From the NCBI RefSeq assembly GCF_024723735.1, contig NZ_JANQDU010000003.1, positions 558,001-622,000 of the forward strand: a stretch of 64,000 nucleotides of DNA, written 5' to 3'. Positions 18,148 through 25,967 of the stretch are shown here, in pieces (position 1 is the first letter of the stretch; every line of letters starts with the position of its first letter). Both the position numbers and the translations under genes were made by a program. This DNA is from Frigidibacter sp. ROC022 (GTDB taxonomy: Bacteria > Pseudomonadota > Alphaproteobacteria > Rhodobacterales > Rhodobacteraceae). The notes under the pieces were generated by a model. The model made no database searches and was not told the origin of the DNA. It saw only the letters and a list, made by a program, of their open reading frames with translations.

Positions 18148-18973
18148 GCTTGTGCCTCCGGTTGCGGTGGCGAAGGTTCTGCCAGATCGCCAGCTGGTCG
18201 AGAAGCGGTGCGAAGATGCTTGCCAGGAGGGCCGCCGAGACCATCGCCTGCAGCGGCATGGTCCCCAGGGTGGCTTCCGCGCTCAGCGCAAAGAGCGCCG
18301 CCAGCGCCCCGCCGAGCAGGCCATAGGTCCAGCGTCCGAGCCGGGTCGAGGCGCCGGCGACCGGGTCGCCGATCAGGAAGACCAGCCCCAGCATCAGGGC
18401 CGGACTGGTCAGCCCCTGCGCCAGCGCCGCGGGTCCGGCGAGCAGCAGCGCCAGAAGCGCGGCGCCAAGGCCGAAGCCCGCAACCACGCGCCAGGAGAGA
18501 AGCCCCAGCCAGATCAGCCCGGCGCCCGCCGGCAGTGCCGCCAGCGCCACCGGCCCGCCCAGGTCCAGCGGTCCGATTCCGGGGAAGGTGATCAGCAGGA
18601 AGGACAGGCCGACCACGGCGGGGCTGAGGAAGCCGCGCCCGCGGGCGCCAAAGATCAGCGCCCCCATCACCAGGCCGAAGCTCAGCGCCAGCCCCTGTTG
18701 CCAGAGCGGCACCCCGGCCGGGACCAGCAGCGCAAAGACCAGCGCCGACTCGATCCCGTCCCAGCTCATCGCCCGCTGCCGAAGCCGGGCAAAGACCGCC
18801 TGCCAGGCCAGGGTCAGCGCCAGGGCCAGCAGCAGCGGTGGCAGCAGCGCCGCGCCGCGGCTCAGCCCCGCCGCCAGCAGCGGCAGCACCAGCGCCAGGC
18901 ACAGCGCCAGCGTCACCCGATGGGCATCCCACGGGCGGCTGATCCGGGGCAGGGGCGTGTCGGAAAGGCTCAT
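18140..18973 (-). CDS. nqrB: NqrB-like membrane subunit, shortened and lacking the FMN-attachment motif
   Basis: 277 aa, against about 400-415 for usual NqrB. It aligns in pieces: SALVFALLVPAGVPLWQQGL, GARGRGFLSPAVVGLSFLLI, LLSWRVVAGF, then GDPVAGASTRLGRWTYGLLGG and SIFAPLLDQLAIW at the C-terminus. Compared with Vibrio NqrB, about 50 N-terminal residues are absent. The loop between FLLITFPGI and LLSWRVVAG, which in NqrB contains DGYSGATALS with the FMN-bearing Thr, is replaced by about 25 residues with no S/TGAT motif. It overlaps nqrA (ATGA) and nqrC (8 nt) and has no internal stop, so it looks like a maintained variant rather than a wreck. How electrons pass without this flavin is unknown. 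Confidence 0.85.
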   Translation of the reverse strand: MSLSDTPLPRISRPWDAHRVTLALCLALVLPLLAAGLSRGAALLPPLLLALALTLAWQAVFARLRQRAMSWDGIESALVFALLVPAGVPLWQQGLALSFGLVMGALIFGARGRGFLSPAVVGLSFLLITFPGIGPLDLGGPVALAALPAGAGLIWLGLLSWRVVAGFGLGAALLALLLAGPAALAQGLTSPALMLGLVFLIGDPVAGASTRLGRWTYGLLGGALAALFALSAEATLGTMPLQAMVSAALLASIFAPLLDQLAIWQNLRHRNRRHKHG

Positions 18974-20286
18974 GTTCCGGCCTCCTCGGCCAGACGGTCC
19001 AGCATCCGCCGCAGCAGCGCGCCATAATCGCTGCCCGAGACGCAGTGCCAGCTCAGCAGGGCCATGTCCTCCTCCAGCAGTTCCAGGCAGCCCAGCCGCT
19101 CGGCACTTTCCACGTCGCCCACCGCCAGCGCCCGCATCAGCGGCACCGGCAGGATGTCGAAGGGGAAGACGCTCTCGAATGTCTCCATCGGCAGCAGCGC
19201 GGCGCTGCCGGGGGCGGGGCGCGGCAGGCGGGCCAGCAGCCGTTGCCAGAGCGGCGGCAGCGGTGCGCCCTTGGTGGCCGGGCCGGGCAGGGTGACCTGA
19301 AGGTCGTGGCGCCCGAGGTAATCCTGATCCCGCCCGTCGAGGATCGACCCCGACAGGGGCCGCGGATCGCCATCCTCGCGCAGGCCGCGGGTCAGATCGG
19401 CCAGTTCGGCGCCCAGAGGTGCCCGGACCAGCCGCGGCTCTGCCAGGTCGGGGCCGGAAAGAGAGACCATCCGCTGCCCCGACACCCGGCCGGTCTCCAG
19501 CAGATGACCGATCGCCAGCACCTCCTGATAGCCGATCTGCCAGACCGGATGCTCGGGCGTGGCCGGATGAAGGTGGTGAATCTGCGGCCCGGGCTGTCCC
19601 GAGGGATGCGGGCCCGAGACCTCGACCACCACCAGACCCGGCGCCGGGTCGGCGAAATCCGCGGCGGGCGGCTGGCAGAGATAGACCGGGCCTCCGGTCA
19701 GCCGGGGCAGGGCGGCGAGCCCGCGCTGGAACCGGTCCAGCTGCCCCGCCAGAACCGCGACCGGATCGGCGCCCCAGGGGCTGGTCTCGGTGGCGCTGAC
19801 CAGGATCGCGGCGGGGCGGGCCTGCGGATCGGGAACACGGCCGAAGGGGCGGGCACGAAACCCGGCCCAGGCGCCGCTTTGCAACAGGAGATCGCGCAGC
19901 GCCTGCGCCTCGCTTGCCGCGGAGCCGTGATCGAACGTCAGCGCCGGTTGCGCCGCGCCGTCCTCCTCGACCGAGATCACCAGCGTTTCCAGTCGCCGCC
20001 GCCTGCCGCGCAGGACATGGGCGACGGTTCCGGCCACCGGCGAGGTCAGGACGATTTCGGCGTGATGCCGGTCGCGGCAGATCGCCTGTCCGGCGACCAC
20101 CCGCTCGCCGACCGTCACCTGCGGGTCGAGCGTCAGGCCCGGATAGTCGCGGGCCAGCAGGGCGACGGAGTCCACGGCGCGGGTCTCGACCGGACCCCGG
20201 GCCATGGCGGCGCCGGGGATCAGGTCGCGCCCGCGGCGCAGCATGACCTGCCGCACCGGGCCGGATGCTCGGATGCTCGTATCCAT
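18970..20286 (-). CDS. nqrA: Na+-NQR subunit A
   Basis: 438 aa, near the usual 445. The N-terminal Rnf/Nqr barrel-type region (TVGERVVAGQAICRDRHHAEIVLTSPVAGTV, written here only as its key GERV and SPVAGTV blocks) and the C-terminal ETFESVFPFDILPVPLMRAL are NqrA hallmarks. NqrA is the peripheral quinone-linked subunit. I chose the ATG at 20286, preceded by GGAAAG. It begins 22 nt after the stop of the pentaheme cytochrome gene and overlaps nqrB by 4 nt. Divergence from textbook NqrA appears considerable in the middle. Confidence 0.88.
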   Translation of the reverse strand: MDTSIRASGPVRQVMLRRGRDLIPGAAMARGPVETRAVDSVALLARDYPGLTLDPQVTVGERVVAGQAICRDRHHAEIVLTSPVAGTVAHVLRGRRRRLETLVISVEEDGAAQPALTFDHGSAASEAQALRDLLLQSGAWAGFRARPFGRVPDPQARPAAILVSATETSPWGADPVAVLAGQLDRFQRGLAALPRLTGGPVYLCQPPAADFADPAPGLVVVEVSGPHPSGQPGPQIHHLHPATPEHPVWQIGYQEVLAIGHLLETGRVSGQRMVSLSGPDLAEPRLVRAPLGAELADLTRGLREDGDPRPLSGSILDGRDQDYLGRHDLQVTLPGPATKGAPLPPLWQRLLARLPRPAPGSAALLPMETFESVFPFDILPVPLMRALAVGDVESAERLGCLELLEEDMALLSWHCVSGSDYGALLRRMLDRLAEEAGT

Positions 20287-20308
20287 CGGGTCCGCTTTCC
20301 TTGTGTCG

Positions 20309-21403
20309 TCAGGGGCGAACAAGGCCGGTCATGTCCACGTCGGCGACTTCCGCGAGGCTCTCGATGCTGTCGTAGAGAAGCTGGATCGCGTAATGCGCGT
20401 TATGCGCGAAGGCGCCGTGATCCTTGGCGACATACTGATAGTTGTAGGCCGCCCGCAGCAGCCGCGGGGTCCAGCTCTGATAGCGGTTCGGGAACACCGC
20501 CTCGTCGGCACCGGCCAGGCCGTCGCCGTCCAGGTCGTTGAAGAAATAGGGATAGGCGGCATCGGAATAGGCGACGGGCTTGCCCGTGACTTCGACCGAA
20601 TAGGTCAGCATCGCCGCCATCAACCGGCCGTGCAGCGCGTCGATCACGGTGCTGATCCCGGCGCTCGTCTCGCCGGTTCCCAGGATGTCCGCCGGCGTGG
20701 TGCGGATCGCCCGGAAGTCCTCGGCGCCCTTGTGACAGGTCACGCAGGACTCGAGCTTGACCTCGGTCGTATGCGGGTCGTGGCACGAGGTGCAGCTGTT
20801 CAGATCCTTCACATGCATGAACTGGCCGGCATAGTCGCGGCCCTCGTACTGATAGCCGCCCCGCGCCACGCTGCCCATCAGGGTCGCGGCCGCGGCGGCG
20901 TAATGGCTGTTGATGAAGCTGAGCTCGGCCGACACCTCGTCGTCGTCCAGACCGGCCAGCGCCTGGCCGACCTGATCGGTCGAGGCGCGGCCCTGGTGAC
21001 AGACCAGGCAGGCGGTCGAACTGCCCATTCCGGCCACTGTCTCGCCGCTGGGGAACAGCACGGACTCCAGCGTCTTGACCCCGGGGGCATGGCAGGCGCC
21101 GCATTCGACCTTGGTGCCGATCGGCACCGGGTGGTCGATCATCCCGGCCTCGGCGGGCGGGGCCGCGACATATTCGGCAAAGCCGGTGGTCGAGTGGCAG
21201 ACCGCGCAGTCGCCCGGCACCTCGCCTTCGCCGTCCCAGTGCTTGAAGGCCTCGGCACTGCCATCGGCATGCGGCGAGGCCAGCCAGGCCTGCATGATCT
21301 CGTCCGGCGTCGGGGCGGTTTGCGCGGCCGCGGTCCCGGTCGAGGCCACTGCGGCAAGAAAGGCCAGGAAGGAGGAGGCCACCCAGGTCTCGAATCTTTG
21401 CAT
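20309..21403 (-). CDS. Pentaheme c-type cytochrome, exported
   Basis: 364 aa with a signal peptide (residues 1 to about 28, ending AAAQ). There are five CXXCH heme sites: CAVCH (66), CGACH (101), CLVCH (132), CTSCH (204) and CVTCH (220). A perfect 12-residue EF-hand-like loop (290-301, DLDGDGLAGADE) suggests bound calcium. The C-terminal AHNAHYAIQLLYDSIE resembles the His-Asn-Tyr helix of multiheme nitrite/hydroxylamine-type cytochromes and could supply a distal ligand. I took the ATG at 21403 because it gives a clean signal peptide. It is the first gene of the NQR-type operon, 22 nt before nqrA, so it is a probable periplasmic electron donor or acceptor for that complex. That role is inference. 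Confidence 0.9.
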   Translation of the reverse strand: MQRFETWVASSFLAFLAAVASTGTAAAQTAPTPDEIMQAWLASPHADGSAEAFKHWDGEGEVPGDCAVCHSTTGFAEYVAAPPAEAGMIDHPVPIGTKVECGACHAPGVKTLESVLFPSGETVAGMGSSTACLVCHQGRASTDQVGQALAGLDDDEVSAELSFINSHYAAAAATLMGSVARGGYQYEGRDYAGQFMHVKDLNSCTSCHDPHTTEVKLESCVTCHKGAEDFRAIRTTPADILGTGETSAGISTVIDALHGRLMAAMLTYSVEVTGKPVAYSDAAYPYFFNDLDGDGLAGADEAVFPNRYQSWTPRLLRAAYNYQYVAKDHGAFAHNAHYAIQLLYDSIESLAEVADVDMTGLVRP

Positions 21404-22042
21404 CTCTATGCCCTTTTGTTGGATTTCGCGCTGTTGAGAGAATCCTATCACATCAGATTAGCGTTCAAGTTGATCCATGTCATAGGTCCGCCTCGAAAAT
21501 CGGGCCCGCCGGCGGGAGTTCCCGTCGGCGAGGCTCCCGGACTGACGCGCTCCCCCGGACCGGCCGCGGGGCCGCCGCGAAAGGGCGGGCATCGACGATC
21601 ATGGGCTTGGGCTGGCGGCGGCGGGCGACGGCACGCCGGGCGAATTGCCGGAGGCAGCGCGGAGCCAATGCTGGAAGGGGCAACAGGCAGATCGGCGCAT
21701 TGGTCAGCCCGGCCGGGACTCTGGCCCGCGCATGATCGTCCCGGGCGACCCGATGGCCCGTTTCGCGGCGTTCCCGTCCTGTGCAAGGCCCCCGGCGCCG
21801 AGGCGGCGGATGACCGTGCCACATGGGTTCGCGCCTCATTGCGAATACCAGCCATGCAGGCACTTCAAGGTTCCGCCACCGGATCGAGGCGGCGGGTCGG
21901 TGCGCTTTGCGCGTCCCCCTGGCCCCGGGCCGGCCGCAGCGCCCGCCCGGTCAGCCCTTCCCCCCGGACCTCGCGGGGCGATTGACGCCCGGGGTGGAAC
22001 AGGTCAACTTCGCCGAAATCTTCGCCATTCCGGGACTCTGAC
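21404..22042. other. 639-nt intergenic region without a recognisable gene
   Basis: This gap separates the divergent pentaheme-cytochrome gene and the first adenylation enzyme. Open frames exist on both strands but their products are low-complexity Arg/Pro/Ala-rich and match nothing I know. It should hold the promoters of both operons. On the minus strand a TTGAAC at about 21463-21468 with an AT-rich stretch downstream is the only promoter-like signal near the cytochrome gene; I do not rate it highly. Confidence 0.5.
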
Positions 22043-23533
22043 GTGACCAATACAACCGACACGAATATCGGCCTCTACTATCTGCGGGCGGTCGGTTCGG
22101 CCCCCGATGCGCCAGCCGTGATCAGCGCTCAGGGCACCGTCAGCCACGGTCAGCTTGCCGAGGCCAGTCTCGCGATGGCCCTCGGGCTGCAGGATCGCGG
22201 GATGAAACAGGGCTCCACCCTGGCGATGCGGACCGGGGATCCGGCCGTCGCATTGGCGAGCCTGCTGGCGACGGCGTTGCTCGGGGCCCGCTGGATCTAT
22301 GCCCATGCCAATCTGGTCGGCAGCGACCGGCTCGACATCGACATGATCCTCGATGACGGCAGCCAGCCGGGCGAGTCGCCTGCGGGCGCGGTGCAGCTGG
22401 ACCAGAGCTGGTTTGCCCCGAGGGCCCCGGAGGGTGGCGGCCCCCGCCCCTTGCCATTCACGGGGTTTCGCAGCCCCGAGGACATCTGGATGATCAGCCA
22501 GACCTCCGGCACCACCGGAACGCCGAAACTGGTGGGGCTGCCCTATCGGGTGATGATGGCCCGTCTCGAAGCCAATGCCGCCCGTCTGGACTGGCGCGGC
22601 CTGCGGCTGGCCAGCCTGTTCCCGCCGACATCGCCCTTGTGGCTGACCTATGCGCTGACCGCGCTGCTTCATGGTGGATCGGTGCTGGCCGGGACCCCGC
22701 CCGAGAACTGGCCGGAGGCAAAGGCGGGATTCGTCGTGTCCTCGCCCGCGCAGGCCCAGATGGCCCTGGGGGAACTGGTCCTGCCGCGCAAGCTGCCGTT
22801 GATCCAGGTGTCCGGAGGGCCGGTGTCCGATGACCATGTCTTGCATCTGCTGCAGTCCTTCGAGGAAGTCTGGGTAGGCTATGGCTCGACCGAGGCGTTC
22901 AATGCCATGGCCAATGTCAAGACGCTGGACCCGGATGGCCAGCTTCGGACCCGGACGGTGCTGGCGCCGGATGTGCGGGTAGAGGTGGTCGACGACGCGG
23001 ACCAGCCGTTGCCGGCGGGGCAGGAGGGGATCGTGCGGGTGACCAATCCCTATGTCGCGCCGGGCTATATCAATGCCCCGTCCGCGACGGCCGGCAGCTT
23101 CCGCGATGGCTGGTTCTACCCCGGCGACATCGGCCGGTGGGAACCGGACGGGTCGTTCTCGGTCCTCGGTCGCAACAACGAGCAGTTCAACCTGGGCGGG
23201 CAGAAGCTGAACGCGCCGCTGATGGATTTCGCGCTGATGTCGGTGCCGGGCGTGCGCGATGCGATCTGCTTCATGCTGCCGGGTGTCGAAGGGACCGCCG
23301 GTCTGCGGGCTTTCCTGAGTGTCTCCCCCGAGGCGGACCAGACCGAGGTTCTGGCCGAGGCACGGGTGGCGCTGATGAAACTTGGCGGCCTGGCCGCGGT
23401 GCCGGAGCGAATCCTGTTCCTGGACAGCCTGCCGCGCAATGCGAACGGCAAGGCCGACCGCCGCGCCTGCGTCCGCCTGCTCGAAGAGGGAAGGGCGCGA
23501 AATCGGGCAGTTACGCCGCCAAAGGGGCCGTAA
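22043..23533 (+). CDS. Adenylate-forming (AMP-binding) acyl ligase, paralogue 1
   Basis: 496 aa with a GTG start. ANL-superfamily motifs: TSGTTGTPK (P-loop), WVGYGSTEAFNAM (A5), GWFYPGDIGRW (A7) and LPRNANGKADRR with the catalytic C-terminal lysine (A10). The hinge block reads GRNNEQFNLGGQK, a divergent form with NLGGQK where most acyl-CoA ligases have IKxxG. QSWFAP in the N-terminal half is shared with paralogue 2 at 24384-25820 (QSWFAS). It should activate a carboxylic acid as its AMP ester and pass it to CoA or a carrier protein. The substrate is unknown. The start is preceded only by a weak ribosome-binding site. Confidence 0.85.
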   Translation: MTNTTDTNIGLYYLRAVGSAPDAPAVISAQGTVSHGQLAEASLAMALGLQDRGMKQGSTLAMRTGDPAVALASLLATALLGARWIYAHANLVGSDRLDIDMILDDGSQPGESPAGAVQLDQSWFAPRAPEGGGPRPLPFTGFRSPEDIWMISQTSGTTGTPKLVGLPYRVMMARLEANAARLDWRGLRLASLFPPTSPLWLTYALTALLHGGSVLAGTPPENWPEAKAGFVVSSPAQAQMALGELVLPRKLPLIQVSGGPVSDDHVLHLLQSFEEVWVGYGSTEAFNAMANVKTLDPDGQLRTRTVLAPDVRVEVVDDADQPLPAGQEGIVRVTNPYVAPGYINAPSATAGSFRDGWFYPGDIGRWEPDGSFSVLGRNNEQFNLGGQKLNAPLMDFALMSVPGVRDAICFMLPGVEGTAGLRAFLSVSPEADQTEVLAEARVALMKLGGLAAVPERILFLDSLPRNANGKADRRACVRLLEEGRARNRAVTPPKGP

Positions 23534-23690
23534 CAGGCAACCATGGCCAACGGTCTGTTGCGCTCGGGCTACAGTGCCGTGCCAAACCGCAGTTGTGCCG
23601 AGAATCTCGTCTCGCTAAGGTGGTCGAGGTAAGTGTAATGTTTCATCTAGATTTTATTTGGACGTCACCAGAACAGGAATGGGGATTCGA

Positions 23691-24320
23691 ATGTCGAAAG
23701 CCGAAAAAGCTATGCGGATGATCGGTAGCAGCAGCGTTGTACTTGCCAGTGCGGCCGGCTTTGCGCATGCCCAGGATGTGGACGGCTTCTATGGCGGCGT
23801 CGGGGTCGCCATGACGTCGGGTGACGCCGAGGGCAATGGCGGGGCCTTCTACGGGACCTATTCCCTCTCGGGTGGCGCGCTTGGATCGGCCTTTGCCGGT
23901 TACAACGTGGTCTCGGGCAGCGGTCTTGTCTTCGGTGGCGAGATTGCGGTCACCCAGGGTGGCTCGATCGAAGTCGGCGGCTTCTACTCCGCGAGCAGCG
24001 TCAGCATGGGGCCGATGATCGATCTGAAGGCCCGCGTCGGGAAGGTCTTCGGCTCGACACTGGTTTACGGTGCGCTCGGCTACTCGCTGGGTTCGATCGA
24101 AGACTACTATGGCGGCGGCGAGAAGATCGCGAAGCTTGGTGGTGTGAGCCTGGGCGGCGGCTTTGAAACGCCGATCAGCGAAAACGGCTTCATCGGTGGC
24201 GATGTCACGATGCGGAAGCTGAAACCGCAGGGCGACAACGACTATGGTGAACCCAGCGAAAACTATATCGACTCGGTCGACTCGACCACGATTTCGGTCC
24301 GGATCGGTTTCCGCTTCTGA
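23691..24320 (+). CDS. Outer-membrane beta-barrel protein (OmpA-like/porin-type small barrel)
   Basis: 209 aa with a signal peptide (to about FAHA) and Gly/Ser/Tyr-rich alternating strands throughout, ending in ISVRIGFRF with the terminal Phe needed for barrel assembly. Size and composition fit an eight-stranded barrel of the Omp25/opacity type. The ATG at 23691 follows GGGGATTCGA; another in-frame ATG lies 12 nt upstream. It sits between two adenylation genes and ends at a strong terminator. Its codon use is more relaxed than its neighbours. The function could be passage or surface display; nothing more can be said. Confidence 0.8.
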   Translation: MSKAEKAMRMIGSSSVVLASAAGFAHAQDVDGFYGGVGVAMTSGDAEGNGGAFYGTYSLSGGALGSAFAGYNVVSGSGLVFGGEIAVTQGGSIEVGGFYSASSVSMGPMIDLKARVGKVFGSTLVYGALGYSLGSIEDYYGGGEKIAKLGGVSLGGGFETPISENGFIGGDVTMRKLKPQGDNDYGEPSENYIDSVDSTTISVRIGFRF

Positions 24321-24343
24321 TTGATCGACATATCGGTCGCAAC

Positions 24344-24372
24344 AGGGCCACACCGGAAGGTGTGGCCCTTTT
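24344..24372 (+). terminator. Rho-independent terminator
   Basis: An 11-bp perfect stem (24344-24354 with 24359-24369), GGAA loop and a TTTT tail follow the barrel-protein gene. It lies between convergent genes and may also help stop transcription coming from the right. Confidence 0.88.
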
Positions 24373-24383
24373 CGTTGGCTTTC

Positions 24384-25820
24384 TCAGCCTTGCTGGAACA
24401 TCTGCCGCAGGGCCCCGGCATCGACCTTGCCGGTTTCGGTCAGCGGCAGTTCCGCAAGCTTGAGCGTGCGGATGACCTTGAGCCCGAGGAACCTTTTCAG
24501 GGCGGCCGTCAGATCGGTTTCCGAGATGGCTTGCTCGGAGACATAGGCCACGCCAAGCCGCTCCAGACCGCCCTCGTCGGTCAGCACGACGGGTTCGAGG
24601 GCCGCGCCCGGGAAGGCTTCTGCCAGCGCCTGCCGCACGGCGGCCAGCGAAAACTTGTTCCCGCCGAAGTTCACGATCTCCTTGGTCCGTCCGACAACGA
24701 AATACTGGTCGCCCTCGCGGCGCAGGATGTCGCCGGGGAAGAACCAGCCGTCGATGAAGCCGGTGCCTTCATCGCTCGTCTTGCCCAGATAGCGGTTCGG
24801 GAGGCTGCCGGTGACCGGGCGGAACCCGACGATGCCCTCGGTCGCGTCGGGCAGCGGGTTCAGTTCCTCGTCGAAGAACCCGACCTCCAGATCGGTTCGC
24901 AGGAACTCTCCGATATAGCTCGGGGAGAAGGTCATCGGGGCCTCGTATATCCAGCGGAAGCAGGGCCCGACCTCGGCCGACCCGTAGCCCAGATGCACCC
25001 GGGCCGGGCAGACCTGCGAAAAGGATTCGAGCAGCTGGCGACCCGCCTGCGCACCGCCGATGCGGATGTCTCGCACACTGCCCAGATACTGACCCACCCG
25101 CGGCAGTCTCAGCATCGCCTGCAACACGGCGGGCGAGGTTCCGAGCGTATCGACATGATAGAGGTCGATCCAGGGCAGGGCGTTGGCCGAACCCTCTGCC
25201 AGCGCCACGACCGAACCGCCGGCCAGCAGGGTCTCGAGCTGCAGCGAGACCGACAGGCCGGAATGGCAGGTCAATGTCGAAAGCAGCCGGCGGGTGGACA
25301 GATCGACCTTGCCGCAAAAGGCATTCGCATCGCCGATCCGCGCCCGCTCGGTTTCGGGCGAGCAGATGAACTTGGGCGTGCCGGTGGTGCCCGACGAACG
25401 AAAGACAAAGGCCCCGCCGCCGGGCTCCGCGGTGTAGTCGGGCAGCGGCAATGTCCCGAGGGACGCGAACCAGCTCTGCTCGATCACGATCTGCCGTTCC
25501 GGTTCGAGGAGGGCGATCGGTTCGGTGCTCAGCATTCTGTCGAAGTCGAGCCCGGCGGCAAGCACCGGCCCGGGCGTCGAGAAGATCACCGTCAGTTGGC
25601 GCAGCGACAGCAGCAGGCAGAGCGCGATGCAGAATTCGGGCCGGCGGCTGGTCATGACGATGGTCTGGCCCGGACGCACCCCGCGGGTGGTCAGTTCGAC
25701 GTCCAGAAGGTGGACCAGATGCAGAATGTCCTCGAAGGACATCTGGCTCTTCTCGGTCAGAAGCGCGATCTTCTGCGGATTGCCCGTGGCGCGTTGCGCA
25801 AATCTGGAAATCAGGGTCAT
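24384..25820 (-). CDS. Adenylate-forming (AMP-binding) acyl ligase, paralogue 2
   Basis: 478 aa starting MTLISRFAQRATGNPQKIAL at 25820. Motifs: SSGTTGTPK, HLGYGSAEVGPCF (A5), GWFFPGDILRREGDQYFVVG (A7) and LTETGKVDAGAL with the A10 lysine. The hinge block is GRTKEIVNFGGNK. It carries QSWFAS like paralogue 1 (QSWFAP) and shares the unusual N-x-GG-x-K hinge with both other enzymes. The reading frame stays open far upstream, but only because it is antisense to the next gene; the conserved protein begins at 25820. It is divergent from paralogue 3 and convergent with the barrel gene. Confidence 0.87.
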   Translation of the reverse strand: MTLISRFAQRATGNPQKIALLTEKSQMSFEDILHLVHLLDVELTTRGVRPGQTIVMTSRRPEFCIALCLLLSLRQLTVIFSTPGPVLAAGLDFDRMLSTEPIALLEPERQIVIEQSWFASLGTLPLPDYTAEPGGGAFVFRSSGTTGTPKFICSPETERARIGDANAFCGKVDLSTRRLLSTLTCHSGLSVSLQLETLLAGGSVVALAEGSANALPWIDLYHVDTLGTSPAVLQAMLRLPRVGQYLGSVRDIRIGGAQAGRQLLESFSQVCPARVHLGYGSAEVGPCFRWIYEAPMTFSPSYIGEFLRTDLEVGFFDEELNPLPDATEGIVGFRPVTGSLPNRYLGKTSDEGTGFIDGWFFPGDILRREGDQYFVVGRTKEIVNFGGNKFSLAAVRQALAEAFPGAALEPVVLTDEGGLERLGVAYVSEQAISETDLTAALKRFLGLKVIRTLKLAELPLTETGKVDAGALRQMFQQG

Positions 25821-25967
25821 CGGACGGGCGCTCCTTGCTGCAATTCCGGGGCGCAGGTTGCCCGAACCTCCCCCATCGTCAACCCCTGCACGGCTTGATT
25901 CGGGTCGGTTGCCGGGGTTGTCTCTGCTATGCGGCACAACTAAGGTTAAGTGCAGGCAGAGGGGCAC

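Noticed and set aside
21505-21525. CCCGCCGGCGGG palindrome in the large gap
   Set aside because: Short GC palindromes are expected by chance in this composition and it has no partner.
21448-21863. Minus-strand frames of about 130 codons in the large gap
   Set aside because: Pro/Arg/Gly-rich products, overlapping each other in two frames, no ribosome-binding site and no family resemblance.
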